Source: Myxococcales bacterium
GTDB lineage: Bacteria; Myxococcota_A; Polyangia; Polyangiales; Houyiibacteriaceae
Direction of reading: 5' to 3'
Assembly: GCA_029861865.1 (NCBI GenBank)
Contig: JAOTYL010000007.1
Span: forward strand, 124,001 to 188,000
DNA length: 64,000 nt
The notes below the pieces were generated by a model. It was not told the DNA's origin and ran no database searches. It saw nothing but the letters and a program-made list of their open reading frames with translations. The position numbers were made by a program, and so were the translations under genes. Below, in pieces: positions 26,705-37,845 of this stretch. How positions within the stretch are numbered: position 1 is the stretch's first letter; every line of letters starts with the position of its first letter.

Positions 26705-28761
26705 GTGACGGACGCCCAAGAGCAACCCAACGTCTTTTCCCCAGTGACCAAGGCGGACTGGATCGCCAAGGTCGAGGCGGACCTCAAAGGAGCCTCGTTC
26801 GACTCCCTCGGCTCGGAGACGGCGGGTGGTATCCGGGTCGAGCCGGTGTACACGGCCGAAGACATCGCCGGTGAAGGGCCGACAGGCTTCCCCGGAGTCT
26901 TTCCATTCATTCGAGGTGCGACGCCTCTTGGTGGTTGGAAGATCCGGCAGGAGTACGACGACCCCCGACCCACCGTGTGCCGTGCGATGATTCGGCGGGA
27001 CCTCGGGCGGGGCGTCGAGGCATTGTGGCTACGCCTCGGTCCCCGGCACGGTTGTCGTGTGCTGACCGTCGACGACATCGACGCGTTGCTCGACTCAGTC
27101 GATTTGAGGACCACCTCGGTGTGCTTGGAGGCCGGGTCGGACGCGCTCGTGTTGGCAGCCGGGCTCGTTGCAGTGGCCGAGCGTCGCAAGGTTGGAGCGG
27201 ATCGACTCGAGGGATGTTTCGGGTTGGATCCGATCGGTCTCCTGGCGGTTAAAGGGCGGCTCGAAGGTGGCATGCATGCGCGTCTCGCCGAGCTCAAGGA
27301 CCTCGGCACCTGGTGCTCCGAGCACGCGCCGTCGATGCGCGCGGTCTGCGTGTCGAGCGAGGCGTTTCACGATGGGGGTGCCAGCACGGTGCAGGAGCTG
27401 GCTGCATCGATCGCCATAGGCGTCGAGTACCTCCGCCACCTCACCGATGCGGGCTTGAGTGTAGACGCGGCTGCACGACAGATCCTCTTCACGTATTCGA
27501 TCTCGAGCGACTTCTTCGCTCAGATCGCCAAGCTTCGCGCAGCGCGTTGGCTCTGGGCCAACATCGTCGTTGCAGCTGGGGGCGAGCGTCGAGCTGGTTC
27601 CATGGAGATCCACGCTCGGACGTCCCGTTTCACCAAGACCCAGCGCGATCCGTGGGTAAACATGCTCCGTGCCACCGCCGAGTGTACGGCCGCGGTTTTC
27701 GGAGGCGCCCAAAGTGTGGCCACACTACCTTTCGATGTCATGCTCGGGCCCCCAGACGAGCTCGCGCAACGCGTGGCGCGCAATACCCAGGTGGTCTTGC
27801 GCGAAGAGTCGCACCTCGACGCTGTCGCCGACCCGGCGGGCGGAAGCTGGTTCGTCGAGAAGCTCACGTTTGACCTCGGGCGTGCGGCCTGGGAGGAGTT
27901 TCAGCGCATCGAGGCGGGGGGTGGCATCGTTCGGGCTTTGGGATCAGGGCGTGTGGTGGACTCGGTCGGGGAGGTCGCGGCCAAGGCCCGGGCGCGCATC
28001 GCCACACGTAAGACTCCGATAGTCGGCGTCAGCGAGTTTCCGAACCTCCAAGAAGACGCCGTGGAGCGGGAGCGGATCAGCGTCGAAGAGATCAAGCGTC
28101 TGTTCAAGGAGTCGCTCGACTCGCTCGATTTGGGCGAGCACCGCGGCAAGCTCATCGCGATTGCGCGCACAGTGAGAGCCGACGGTCGCAAACCTGGGGA
28201 CCTCACGGATGTCTGCATCGGCGCGACTCTTTCCGGCGCAGATCTCTACAGCATCGCGACCGTGCTCCACCGCGGCGAACCGGACTTTCACCTCGAGCCC
28301 GTATCGCAGTGGCGTCAGTCCGAGGCCTGGGAGAGGCTTCGCGACCGTACCGATCGTCACGCGGTCGAGGCCGGGGCGCGACCAACTGCCTTCCTCGCGA
28401 ACCTCGGCCCGATTCCCGCGCACAAGGTTCGGTCCAATTGGACGAGCAACCTTCTCGCGGCTGCCGGTGTCGAAGCGATCACGAACGACGGATTCGACGA
28501 CGCCGACGCCGTCGGGGCCGCCTTTGGAGAATCCTCGGCGGGCATGGCGGTCGTCTGCGGCAGCGACCAAGACTACGAGCGGCTCTTAGCGCCCGTGGTC
28601 GCTTCCCTGAAGGTGTCGGGTTGCCCGTTACTTTTGGTCGCGGGCCGTCCGGGCGAACGAGAGCCCGCGCTTCGGGAAGCCGGCGTTAGCGACTTCGTTT
28701 TCGTAGGAGCCGACGTGTTGCAAGTGATGCGCAGGGTGCTCGAGGCTTTGGGAGTAGAGCG

Positions 28762-28765
<4 letters not shown>
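26705..28765 (+). CDS. mutA: Methylmalonyl-CoA mutase small (beta) subunit
   Basis: This 686-residue protein matches MutA. It shares the barrel-domain segments of MutB, but the C-terminal B12-like domain reads [10 protein letters not shown] where catalytic subunits have DXHXXG, as expected for the non-catalytic partner. The heterodimer interconverts methylmalonyl-CoA and succinyl-CoA. The GTG at 26705 is the chosen start; ATG at 26663 is possible. It overlaps mutB by 4 bp (ATGA). Confidence 0.92.
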
Positions 28766-30935
<2,170 letters not shown>

Positions 30936-30939
<4 letters not shown>

Positions 30940-31934
30940 AGCTACTCGACGCGCAGTCGTATGTCGCCGGCGTGCGCGAGGAGGATCGTGCCATCCTCGC
31001 GCGAACCATCACCTTGATCGAAAGCGAGAAACCGGAGCATGCGGAGCTCGCTCAGGAAGTTCTGGAAGCGCTGTTGCCCGATACCGGCGGCTCATACCGA
31101 GTTGGGATCAGCGGCGTCCCTGGGGCTGGAAAGAGTACCTTCATAGACGCGCTCGGGACGATGCTCACCAGTGAAGGCCATCAGGTCGCTGTGCTGACCG
31201 TCGACCCCACCAGCAGCGTGAGTGGCGGGAGCATCCTGGGCGACAAAACCAGGATGCCGACCCTAAGCAGCGACCCAAACGCCTTCATTCGGCCGTCTCC
31301 CACGAGCGGGACGTTGGGGGGAGTCACGAGGAAAACACGAGAGACGATTCTGGCCTGCGAGGCTGCGAGGTTCGACGTCGTGCTGGTCGAGACGGTCGGC
31401 GTGGGCCAGTCCGAGACAATCGTCGCAGAGATGGTCGATTTCTTTCTGGTGCTGATGATCGCGGGGGCGGGTGACGAGTTGCAGGGGATCAAGCGTGGGA
31501 TTCTCGAGGTCGCCGACATGCTCGCGATCAATAAGGCCGATGGCGACAACCTGGCGCGTGCGACCAGCGCACAAGCCTCGTACCAAAGCGCGCTCGGCCT
31601 CATGCGCCCGGGAAGCGAGCCGCCCGTCGTGACGTGCAGCGCACTCGAGAAGACCGGCCTCGAAGAGCTCTGGGCCCTCGCGGTCGATCAGCGCAAACGC
31701 CTCGAAGGCGACGGAACGTTTCAACGCAAGCGTCAAGAGCAACAGGTTCGCTGGATGTGGGACATGGTGGAGGACGGCTTGCGGCGTGCGCTTCGAGGCG
31801 ACCGCGAGTTGCGTGCGCTTGTCGAGCAACTCGAGAAGGCGGTTGGAGCCGGAACCGCGGCACCGAGTGCGGCGGCGACCCAGGTTCTACGACGGTTCGC
31901 CGAACGCGCCCACAAAGCGCTCAAGCCCGACTGA
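30936..31934 (+). CDS. meaB: MeaB/ArgK-family GTPase, mutase chaperone
   Basis: The GTG at 30936 overlaps the mutB stop (GTGA). The 332-residue protein has the P-loop GVPGAGKST, the switch-region [10 protein letters not shown] and the GTPase NKADGDN motif. MeaB protects methylmalonyl-CoA mutase from inactivation and gates cobalamin loading. Its position third in the operon fits this well. Its end overlaps the convergent AI-2E gene by 14 bp. Confidence 0.93.
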
Positions 31935-32988
31935 GCTCGTCTGGCGAGTCTTTCTTGTCCTTGGCTTTCGTCTTTGAACGACTGGGTTTCGGTATTGGCC
32001 CCAGAAGCTCCGCGATCCACTCGAGCTCTGGGCTCTGCGCAAGCGAGTGTTTGATCACCATCGTCAATGGAGCCGACAGAAGCGCGCCGATCGGACCGAG
32101 GAGCCAACCCCATACCACCATCGAGAGCAAGACCGACAACGCGGACAAGCCGAGCGCCTGCCCCATCACCTTGGGCTCGATCGCGCCGATCACGAGATTG
32201 ATGCCTCCAAACCCCACCGCCACCACCAATGCCTGGCCAGGGCCGAGTTGGATGAGCGCCAGCAGAATGGCGGGCACCGCCGCGATGATCTGGCCGACGG
32301 TGGGAATGAAGTTGAGGAGCGCGGCAAGAAGGCCCCACAAAAGCGGCACGTCGAGCCCTTGCCACCAACACCACACGAACACCAAGACGCCGGTTATCAC
32401 GCTCATTACGGTTTTCGCGACCAGGTAGGCGTTGACTTCTTGAACGGTGTCCGAGAGGTCTTTGATCCGACTGGGCGATGCGATCCGCGCCAGCTTCTCG
32501 CGGATGCCCGTCACCTCGAAGAGCATGAACGCTACGATCAGGAGAACCAGGACGATCTGAGAAATCAGAGAAGCTGCGTACTGAGCCGTGGTCGTTGCCA
32601 GATTCACCATCCACGTGGGCTCGGAGAAGTCGTAGATCGACTCCAGGTAGAGCCCGTGGGTTGCGAGCCAGACTTCGAACGCCTCCATTCGAGCTCCGAG
32701 GGTCGATGCGTAGAAGGGGATTCGTTCGGTGAAGGTCGCGAGCGCACCGGCGAGTGGGAACCCGAACGCCGATGCCGCCGCCACATCCAACAACAAGGCA
32801 GCGCTGACGGCCAGCGTGCGCGACACCCCGCGGTCGCAAAGCCAGAGAACGATCGGTGCAGTAACCACCGCAATGAATCCGGCCACCAAAACCGGGACGA
32901 GGAAAGGCGCGGAGAGCTTGATCCCCGCCCCGATCACGATGATCGAGGCCACGATCAGAACTACGCGTCCTCCTTTGGGGGTGGCCAT
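31921..32988 (-). CDS. AI-2E family transporter
   Basis: The 355-residue protein has about eight transmembrane segments in the AI-2E exporter pattern, including [31 protein letters not shown] in the second half. Members export AI-2 or act as Na+/H+ antiporters; substrate unknown. It follows the RNase D gene by 22 bp. Confidence 0.87.
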   Translation of the reverse strand: MATPKGGRVVLIVASIIVIGAGIKLSAPFLVPVLVAGFIAVVTAPIVLWLCDRGVSRTLAVSAALLLDVAAASAFGFPLAGALATFTERIPFYASTLGARMEAFEVWLATHGLYLESIYDFSEPTWMVNLATTTAQYAASLISQIVLVLLIVAFMLFEVTGIREKLARIASPSRIKDLSDTVQEVNAYLVAKTVMSVITGVLVFVWCWWQGLDVPLLWGLLAALLNFIPTVGQIIAAVPAILLALIQLGPGQALVVAVGFGGINLVIGAIEPKVMGQALGLSALSVLLSMVVWGWLLGPIGALLSAPLTMVIKHSLAQSPELEWIAELLGPIPKPSRSKTKAKDKKDSPDELSRA

Positions 32989-33010
32989 TCTTTCAACCTA
33001 GCGCGGATCG

Positions 33011-34153
33011 CTATGGAGCGCGATCCACCAACTCGAGCTGCGTCCCATCCACGCGAAGCGCGGCTGTTCCATCGATGATCGATTGGAGCTCGTGACCGAC
33101 CAGTGTTTGGCGCCATCCTCCGGTGAGGCGCGACTCTTGGTTCAGCACGAGCTCGGTGACATCGTCGCGGGTACCGAGGACACTCATGTCGAGCCTCTCC
33201 TCGCGGGCTCGCTGAGAGAGCCAAGCAAGACACAGCGTGATCACACCATCGACTTGAGGAAGGTTCGCCGGTTTCCGGGGTGGGAGGCGTAGCTGAGACT
33301 TGGGCAGCTCGAGGCCCCGCCGGATTGCGATGAGCAGATCGTCGGTGTGCTTGAACCGCTTCGGGTCTAGATTTCTCACACCGCGCAAGCCTCCAGCATC
33401 ACGCGCGGGCCGCTGCGCCAGTGAGAGCAAAGCCATGTCCGAAAGAACCGTTCGTGGCGGGCGGTTCTGGCGCTGGGCCACTTGCTCTCGCCAGCGTGCA
33501 AGCTCCTGTGCTACGCCGCGTGCTTTGCCGCTGAGCTTCGATTTCCCGCGGAGCTTCCACCAGAGTGTTTCCGGATCAGGACGAGACCGATCCCGCGAGC
33601 GAAGGCGTTCGATTTCTTCTTCAGCCCACGACAGGCGGCCCTCTTCTTCGAGCCTGGCGATCAGGACGTCTCGTAGGTCGAGCAAATGGGCGACGTCGGA
33701 CGCCGCGTATCGCTGTTCCGCGTCCGGTAAGGGGCGACGGGTCCAATCGGTCAGCTGTGCGCTCTTGTCGAGCCTTACTTCAAGCAAGTCTTCGACCAGT
33801 TTTCCAAGAGAAGTCGGGCGGTATCCCGAAAACAGCGCCGCTACCTGCGTGTCGAAAATTCGTTTGGGAACCTCACCGCAGGTCAGCTGCAGGATCTCGA
33901 GGTCTTGAGAGCCCGCGTGCATGGTGCAGGTCGCGTCGCTTTCGAAGGCGCGCTTCAGCTCTGCAATGTCGACGGCGAGAGGGTCGACCAAGGCGATGCG
34001 GTCTTCGGTCGCAACCTGCACCAGTGCAAGTCGCGGCAAGTAGGTACGTTCCCGGTGAAACTCCGTGTCCAAAGCGTACGCGCCTGCATCGACGAGGTCG
34101 TCGACGAGTCGGTCGAGCTCGGCTTGTCGTGCGATCCATTCGAAGCCCTGCAC
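33011..34153 (-). CDS. rnd: Ribonuclease D
   Basis: The 380-residue protein has the DEDDy exonuclease motifs: DTEFHRE (Exo I), AGSQDLEIL (Exo II) and YAASDVAHLLDL (Exo III with Tyr and Asp). Two HRDC-like helical regions follow. It trims the 3' ends of tRNA precursors and small RNAs. It is in a same-strand run after the second MepA gene (36-bp gap) and before AI-2E. That neighbourhood is probably only co-transcription. Confidence 0.92.
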   Translation of the reverse strand: MQGFEWIARQAELDRLVDDLVDAGAYALDTEFHRERTYLPRLALVQVATEDRIALVDPLAVDIAELKRAFESDATCTMHAGSQDLEILQLTCGEVPKRIFDTQVAALFSGYRPTSLGKLVEDLLEVRLDKSAQLTDWTRRPLPDAEQRYAASDVAHLLDLRDVLIARLEEEGRLSWAEEEIERLRSRDRSRPDPETLWWKLRGKSKLSGKARGVAQELARWREQVAQRQNRPPRTVLSDMALLSLAQRPARDAGGLRGVRNLDPKRFKHTDDLLIAIRRGLELPKSQLRLPPRKPANLPQVDGVITLCLAWLSQRAREERLDMSVLGTRDDVTELVLNQESRLTGGWRQTLVGHELQSIIDGTAALRVDGTQLELVDRAP

Positions 34154-34189
34154 GACGCTACCTTAGCTCGATGAGAGGGAGCTGTGATC

Positions 34190-35191
34190 TCATGGGCAAT
34201 ATCTGCGACCCGGATGCGGTCGGGCGCGCCATTGTTTGCGTCGGTCGAGCCAGCGCTCTACCTCGGCATCCAAAGGTCCGGCGGCTCGACGTGCTTCCTC
34301 ATGCCCGACGGTCTTGGTCCGGGCCTCTTCGCGTTTTGGGAGCATGGGCAGCGGCTTCACACCGCTTTTCGCGAGCGCTCTTTTTCGCCAAGGATACGTG
34401 GGCGCCGAATCCCTGCACCCCTCCCGGATGTCATCCACTGAGCAATAGAAGCGAAAATGGAAATGGTCGTCGTGCGGATACTCCGGTTGGCACGTCATTT
34501 CCGCGAACCGCGCAACGGTCGATTCGGGAACGCCTCGTTCGCGTGCGTGGTGGAGCAAGAGTGACCGCAGATGCTCTGCCAAGTAGATCGACTGCAGATT
34601 GGCGGCTTCGTCTTCGATGAGCGCCTGGACGAATCTCCAGGTTCGCGGCAAGTCGAAACTCAGCGGGACATCGTCCGAGGGGTCCGCGAGCTCCCGGAAG
34701 TCCATGCCCACACCGCTCGGATCGAAGAATGCCCCGACGCTCTCGATCGGTTCTCCATCAGGACCAAGCTGATAGAAGAAAACATCGACGTCCCGTCCAT
34801 TCTGGTGGGAGCCGTGATGGGGTATCGGCCCCCCTTGTTCGTAGCTCAAGTCGTTGATGGTAACCGGCAGACCGCCGAGCTCCTCATCGACGGTTCGACC
34901 TGCGCTCACCAGGGCGCGAACCACTTCCACGGTGCCATACCGGGCCGCCGGGTCGCGTTTCGGATTGAACCGCAGCCCTCGAGCGGAGAGGGGCAACGGC
35001 ACTCCGCCGACCAACGAGCCGTCGTTTGGGTTTCGTAGCGAGGTCGAGGAAAGGGAGTCCCAGTCGATCTCCGCTGTGTCAGTCGGTTCGTCGGTGTTGG
35101 TCGCAGGAGGCGGAGTCGGCCTCGTCTCCCGGCAGCCCGAGAAGGGTGCCAAACAAAGAAGCGCTACCGAGGCGAGTAACCGGAGCTTCAT
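34190..35191 (-). CDS. Penicillin-insensitive murein endopeptidase, MepA-like lipoprotein (copy 2)
   Basis: The ATG at 35191 overlaps the TetR stop (ATGA) and gives 333 residues with a lipobox (LAPFSGC). MepA zinc motifs HHGSHQNGRDVD and DDHFHFR are intact. Compared with copy 1 it is a lipoprotein, so it would be outer-membrane attached. It has an Arg/Glu/Lys-rich C-terminal tail of about 50 residues not seen in copy 1. The direct TetR/MepA coupling suggests induced control of this hydrolase. Confidence 0.88.
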   Translation of the reverse strand: MKLRLLASVALLCLAPFSGCRETRPTPPPATNTDEPTDTAEIDWDSLSSTSLRNPNDGSLVGGVPLPLSARGLRFNPKRDPAARYGTVEVVRALVSAGRTVDEELGGLPVTINDLSYEQGGPIPHHGSHQNGRDVDVFFYQLGPDGEPIESVGAFFDPSGVGMDFRELADPSDDVPLSFDLPRTWRFVQALIEDEAANLQSIYLAEHLRSLLLHHARERGVPESTVARFAEMTCQPEYPHDDHFHFRFYCSVDDIREGCRDSAPTYPWRKRALAKSGVKPLPMLPKREEARTKTVGHEEARRAAGPLDAEVERWLDRRKQWRARPHPGRRYCP

Positions 35192-35799
35192 CTGCGAGCG
35201 GGCGGATGAATGACCGAAGCGAAAACGTGCCCGGCCATTTGGACGAGCAGCTCGAGGAAAGCATCGGGCTCGAGCTGTTGCGTTCGCAACCAATCGAGCG
35301 TCGAGCCTTCGAGAAAGCCGATCCAGCCGCGCAATCGGAGGCGCGTCGGAGGATCGTCGACGACCCCGAACCGGGCTAGACGCATGAACATTCGTTGTAT
35401 CAGCGCCCCCCTCGTGTCTTCCAGGATCTCCCCCACTTCGGGATCGGATCCCACGCCGCTCACGAGAAACACGTACTCGGCACGACGGCGAGAGACGTAG
35501 CTGAGAAGGGCACGGAGCACCTCTCGCACCCCTTCGGGGTCAGGCTCGGGACCGGCACCGTGTTTGTCGATGTCGGTTTCTTCGAGGAGCTGGTCTGCGG
35601 CGGCCCTGACGGCGGCTATGTAGAAAGCCCGCTTGCTTGGAAAGTAGTGATACAGCAAGCCCTTCGAGACGCCGGCCCTTTTTGCAATCTCGTCGATGGA
35701 AAGGCCGTCGTAGGTCTGTCTGGCGAACAGCTCGAGCCCTAACTCGAGGAGTTGCTGGCGGCGAATATCCACCTGGAGACGTGTTCGGGCAGGCTGCAT
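35188..35799 (-). CDS. TetR-family transcriptional regulator
   Basis: The 203-residue protein starts at 35799. Its N-terminal helix-turn-helix reads YDGLSIDEIAKRAGVSKGLL followed by YHYFPSKRAFY, the classic TetR DNA-binding segment. The C-terminal ligand domain is not informative. It is followed by the MepA-like gene with a 4-bp overlap, making it a candidate regulator of that gene or the operon. Confidence 0.92.
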   Translation of the reverse strand: MQPARTRLQVDIRRQQLLELGLELFARQTYDGLSIDEIAKRAGVSKGLLYHYFPSKRAFYIAAVRAAADQLLEETDIDKHGAGPEPDPEGVREVLRALLSYVSRRRAEYVFLVSGVGSDPEVGEILEDTRGALIQRMFMRLARFGVVDDPPTRLRLRGWIGFLEGSTLDWLRTQQLEPDAFLELLVQMAGHVFASVIHPPARR

Positions 35800-35820
35800 G
35801 GTGCGGCGCAGTATAGCACC
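35800..35820. promoter_or_regulatory. Candidate promoter/operator region upstream of tetR
   Basis: GGTGC (35800-35804) and GCACC (35816-35820) form a 5-bp inverted repeat just upstream of the TetR start. On the minus strand TATACT lies in it as a possible -10. No convincing -35 partner is present, so this is a weak candidate for TetR autoregulation. Confidence 0.3.
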
Positions 35821-35863
35821 CCAGACATTTGCGTTTCCGCCTGCAATTTCACATGCTGCGCGG

Positions 35864-36115
35864 GTGCGTGAAGCCGTGCAGCGTGTAGTCGATGACGTTC
35901 TCAGCCCGCTCCTTGAGAGTGATGCAAGCACGATCGAGCTCGTGACGGTAGACCAGAACCAGGTCGTCGTCCGGGTGACCGGGCGAGCGGCATTTGGAGT
36001 CGGCGCCGAGTATGTATGCACCGGAGTGATCGAACCTGCGCTTCGAAAGATCGTTGGGAACGACTGCACGATCCGCATTGAGAAGGCGATACCGAAGCCG
36101 AAGCGACGCTCTTGA
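35864..36115 (+). CDS. NifU C-terminal-like small protein lacking the CXXC pair
   Basis: From the GTG at 35864 it encodes 83 residues that resemble the NifU/NFU domain (VVDDVLSPLLESDASTIELVTV ... VVRVTG ... VIEPALRKIVG). The CXXC that binds the iron-sulfur cluster is not there: the corresponding stretch is AAFGVGAEYVC with a single Cys. A further start at 35798 overlaps the TetR start and is less likely. It may be a degenerate or non-cluster-binding NFU domain. Confidence 0.55.
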   Translation: MREAVQRVVDDVLSPLLESDASTIELVTVDQNQVVVRVTGRAAFGVGAEYVCTGVIEPALRKIVGNDCTIRIEKAIPKPKRRS

Positions 36116-36142
36116 ACGCCGAGAGTGTCCGTAGCCAGTTGT

Positions 36143-36928
36143 CTAACGGCCCTTGAAGTTGCCTTCGCGGCGCTCGACGAAGGAGCGCACCCCTTCTTCT
36201 GCGTCCTCGGTTTCCATCAGCTCACGAGCGATCGGCAAGAGCTCATCGATCGCGGCTTGGGTACCTTTCAGCTGGGAGGTACGCGCAGATCGAATCGTTG
36301 CATAGACCCCGAGCGGTGCCCGCTTCGCGACTGTCTGGGCGATCTCGACGGCACGGTCGTGCAGTTGGTCGGCTGCGACGATTTCCTGCACCAGCCCAAT
36401 GCGCAGTGCTTCGCTGGCATCGAACCGATCGCCGGTCAGGAGCCAGCGCATGGCGTTGCCCCAGCCAGCCACTTCCGGCAGGCGTACAGTCGCACCACCG
36501 AAAGGGAAGATGCCGCGGTTGATCTCGATCTGCCCGAAACGTGTTCCCTCGGCCGCGAGTCGAATGTCGGCAGCCAGGAGCAACTCGATGCCGATGGTGA
36601 GACACCAACCTTGCGCCGCCATCACCAACGGTTTCGTCCGCCTCGGTTCGCGCAGGCTCAAGGGGTCGACAGACCCCCGCGGAAACAACGCTTCGCCCCG
36701 CCGCACCGAAGGTCCGACTTCCGCAAGGTCGAGCCCCGCGGTGAAGTTGTCTCCGTTCGCGTAGAGCACGGCGCACCGCAGCTCCGGTTCGGCTTCGTAT
36801 GCGGTGATGGTGTCGCCGAGCTCTCTCAGCATTTGGAGGTCGAAAGCGTTCATTTTGTCGGCGCGGTCGAGTACGATGTGCATCACGTGGCCGTCGCGCT
36901 CGGTGACGATGCGGGGTGAGTCGGTCAT
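36143..36928 (-). CDS. Enoyl-CoA hydratase/isomerase (crotonase) family protein
   Basis: The ATG at 36928 gives 261 residues. Crotonase features are present: VLYANGDNFTAGLDL forming the oxyanion hole and the QGWCLTIGIELLLAADI helix. The catalytic glutamates of ECH are not clearly both in place, so it could be hydratase, isomerase or another crotonase. It ends the run YbjQ / YbjQ / ECH and fits the fatty-acid theme. Confidence 0.87.
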   Translation of the reverse strand: MTDSPRIVTERDGHVMHIVLDRADKMNAFDLQMLRELGDTITAYEAEPELRCAVLYANGDNFTAGLDLAEVGPSVRRGEALFPRGSVDPLSLREPRRTKPLVMAAQGWCLTIGIELLLAADIRLAAEGTRFGQIEINRGIFPFGGATVRLPEVAGWGNAMRWLLTGDRFDASEALRIGLVQEIVAADQLHDRAVEIAQTVAKRAPLGVYATIRSARTSQLKGTQAAIDELLPIARELMETEDAEEGVRSFVERREGNFKGR

Positions 36929-36956
36929 GACCGGCGATCGTTGCCGACTTTCGCCG

Positions 36957-37445
36957 TTACCGCAACCGGGTTCGTTCGACGTTTTCGAAGACGATCGCGG
37001 TGCCATAGGCCAGCACCTCGATGGTCCCAAGGCCTTCATCACCAGAGCTGCTCGAAATCGTCGAGGTCTCGAGGCGGGTGTTGATGTAGGCGTCAGCGTC
37101 CGGCTGGGATTCCTTCATTCGCAAGACCGCTTCGCGCCGCGCGCGGTCGATCAGAGAAGAGTATGAGCGAATCTCACCGCCAAAGATCATTCGAAACCCA
37201 CTCAGGAAGCGTTTGAAGTAATCGACGGAAACCACCACGGACCCTATCGCCAGCTCGGCGCGGCGGACCGAGGCAAGGCTGTTCGATTGTTTGGTGGAGA
37301 ACGCTGGCTTCGATCGAAAGCGCACTTCGCGGTCCTCGATGCTCTGGTAGTGACGCCGCTCGAGGCTCGCCCCGACGAACTTGCCCAGCACGATGAGCAG
37401 GACTGGGATGCCCAGCGCGATGACCAACTCGATCCAGCGGCTCAT
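36957..37445 (-). CDS. Membrane-anchored YbjQ (DUF74)-like protein
   Basis: The 162-residue product has an N-terminal transmembrane helix (IELVIALGIPVLLIVLGKFV) fused to a YbjQ-like domain seen in the ALINR-type and EVLAYGTAIVFE segments. It starts 2 nt after the upstream YbjQ stop. YbjQ proteins form pentamers and are suspected heavy-metal binders. The helix would fix the pentamer to the membrane. Confidence 0.72.
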   Translation of the reverse strand: MSRWIELVIALGIPVLLIVLGKFVGASLERRHYQSIEDREVRFRSKPAFSTKQSNSLASVRRAELAIGSVVVSVDYFKRFLSGFRMIFGGEIRSYSSLIDRARREAVLRMKESQPDADAYINTRLETSTISSSSGDEGLGTIEVLAYGTAIVFENVERTRLR

Positions 37446-37447
37446 GT

Positions 37448-37762
37448 TCACTCCACCAAGACGGCGGTTCCATAGGCGAGAATTTCGGATGCGCCTTGGG
37501 CCACCGACGAAGTCGTAAACCGAACGTTGATTACCGCATTCGCACCGAGCTCTTGCGCTTGGGCTACCATCCGGCTCGTAGCCTCCGCACGGCTTTCCTG
37601 CAGTAGCTCGGTGTAGCCCTTGAGCTCTCCACCGACGATGTTTTTCAGTCCCGCAGCGAAATCACGGCCGAAATGTTTTGCGCGGATGGTGCTTCCTTGC
37701 ACGAGCCCGAAGTGCTTGAGGATGCGCCGGTCCGGAACGTTGTCGATGTTGGTGAGAATCAC
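37448..37762 (-). CDS. YbjQ (DUF74/UPF0145) family protein
   Basis: This 104-residue cytosolic protein has the family segments GLVQGSTIRAKHFGRDF, GGELKGYTELLQESRAEA and ANAVINVRF. It heads the small operon with its membrane-anchored paralogue. Confidence 0.88.
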   Translation of the reverse strand: MILTNIDNVPDRRILKHFGLVQGSTIRAKHFGRDFAAGLKNIVGGELKGYTELLQESRAEATSRMVAQAQELGANAVINVRFTTSSVAQGASEILAYGTAVLVE

Positions 37763-37775
37763 GGCGCCTCTTGAT

Positions 37776-37821
37776 GGTACTTGTACCAGCTTCGGCGTCG
37801 TCTTGACATCTTTCGAGATGT
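37776..37821 (+). promoter_or_regulatory. ugd leader: palindrome plus UUCG hairpin and TTGACA box
   Basis: GGTACTTGTACC (37776-37787) is a palindrome. ACATCT-TTCG-AGATGT (37806-37821) can form a 6-bp stem with a UUCG tetraloop, which is unusually stable as RNA. TTGACA (37803-37808) matches a -35 box, but no good -10 follows at 17 nt. It is 25 bp upstream of ugd. Confidence 0.45.
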
Positions 37822-37845
37822 GCCGATCGGTGCTAGAAGTCGACC

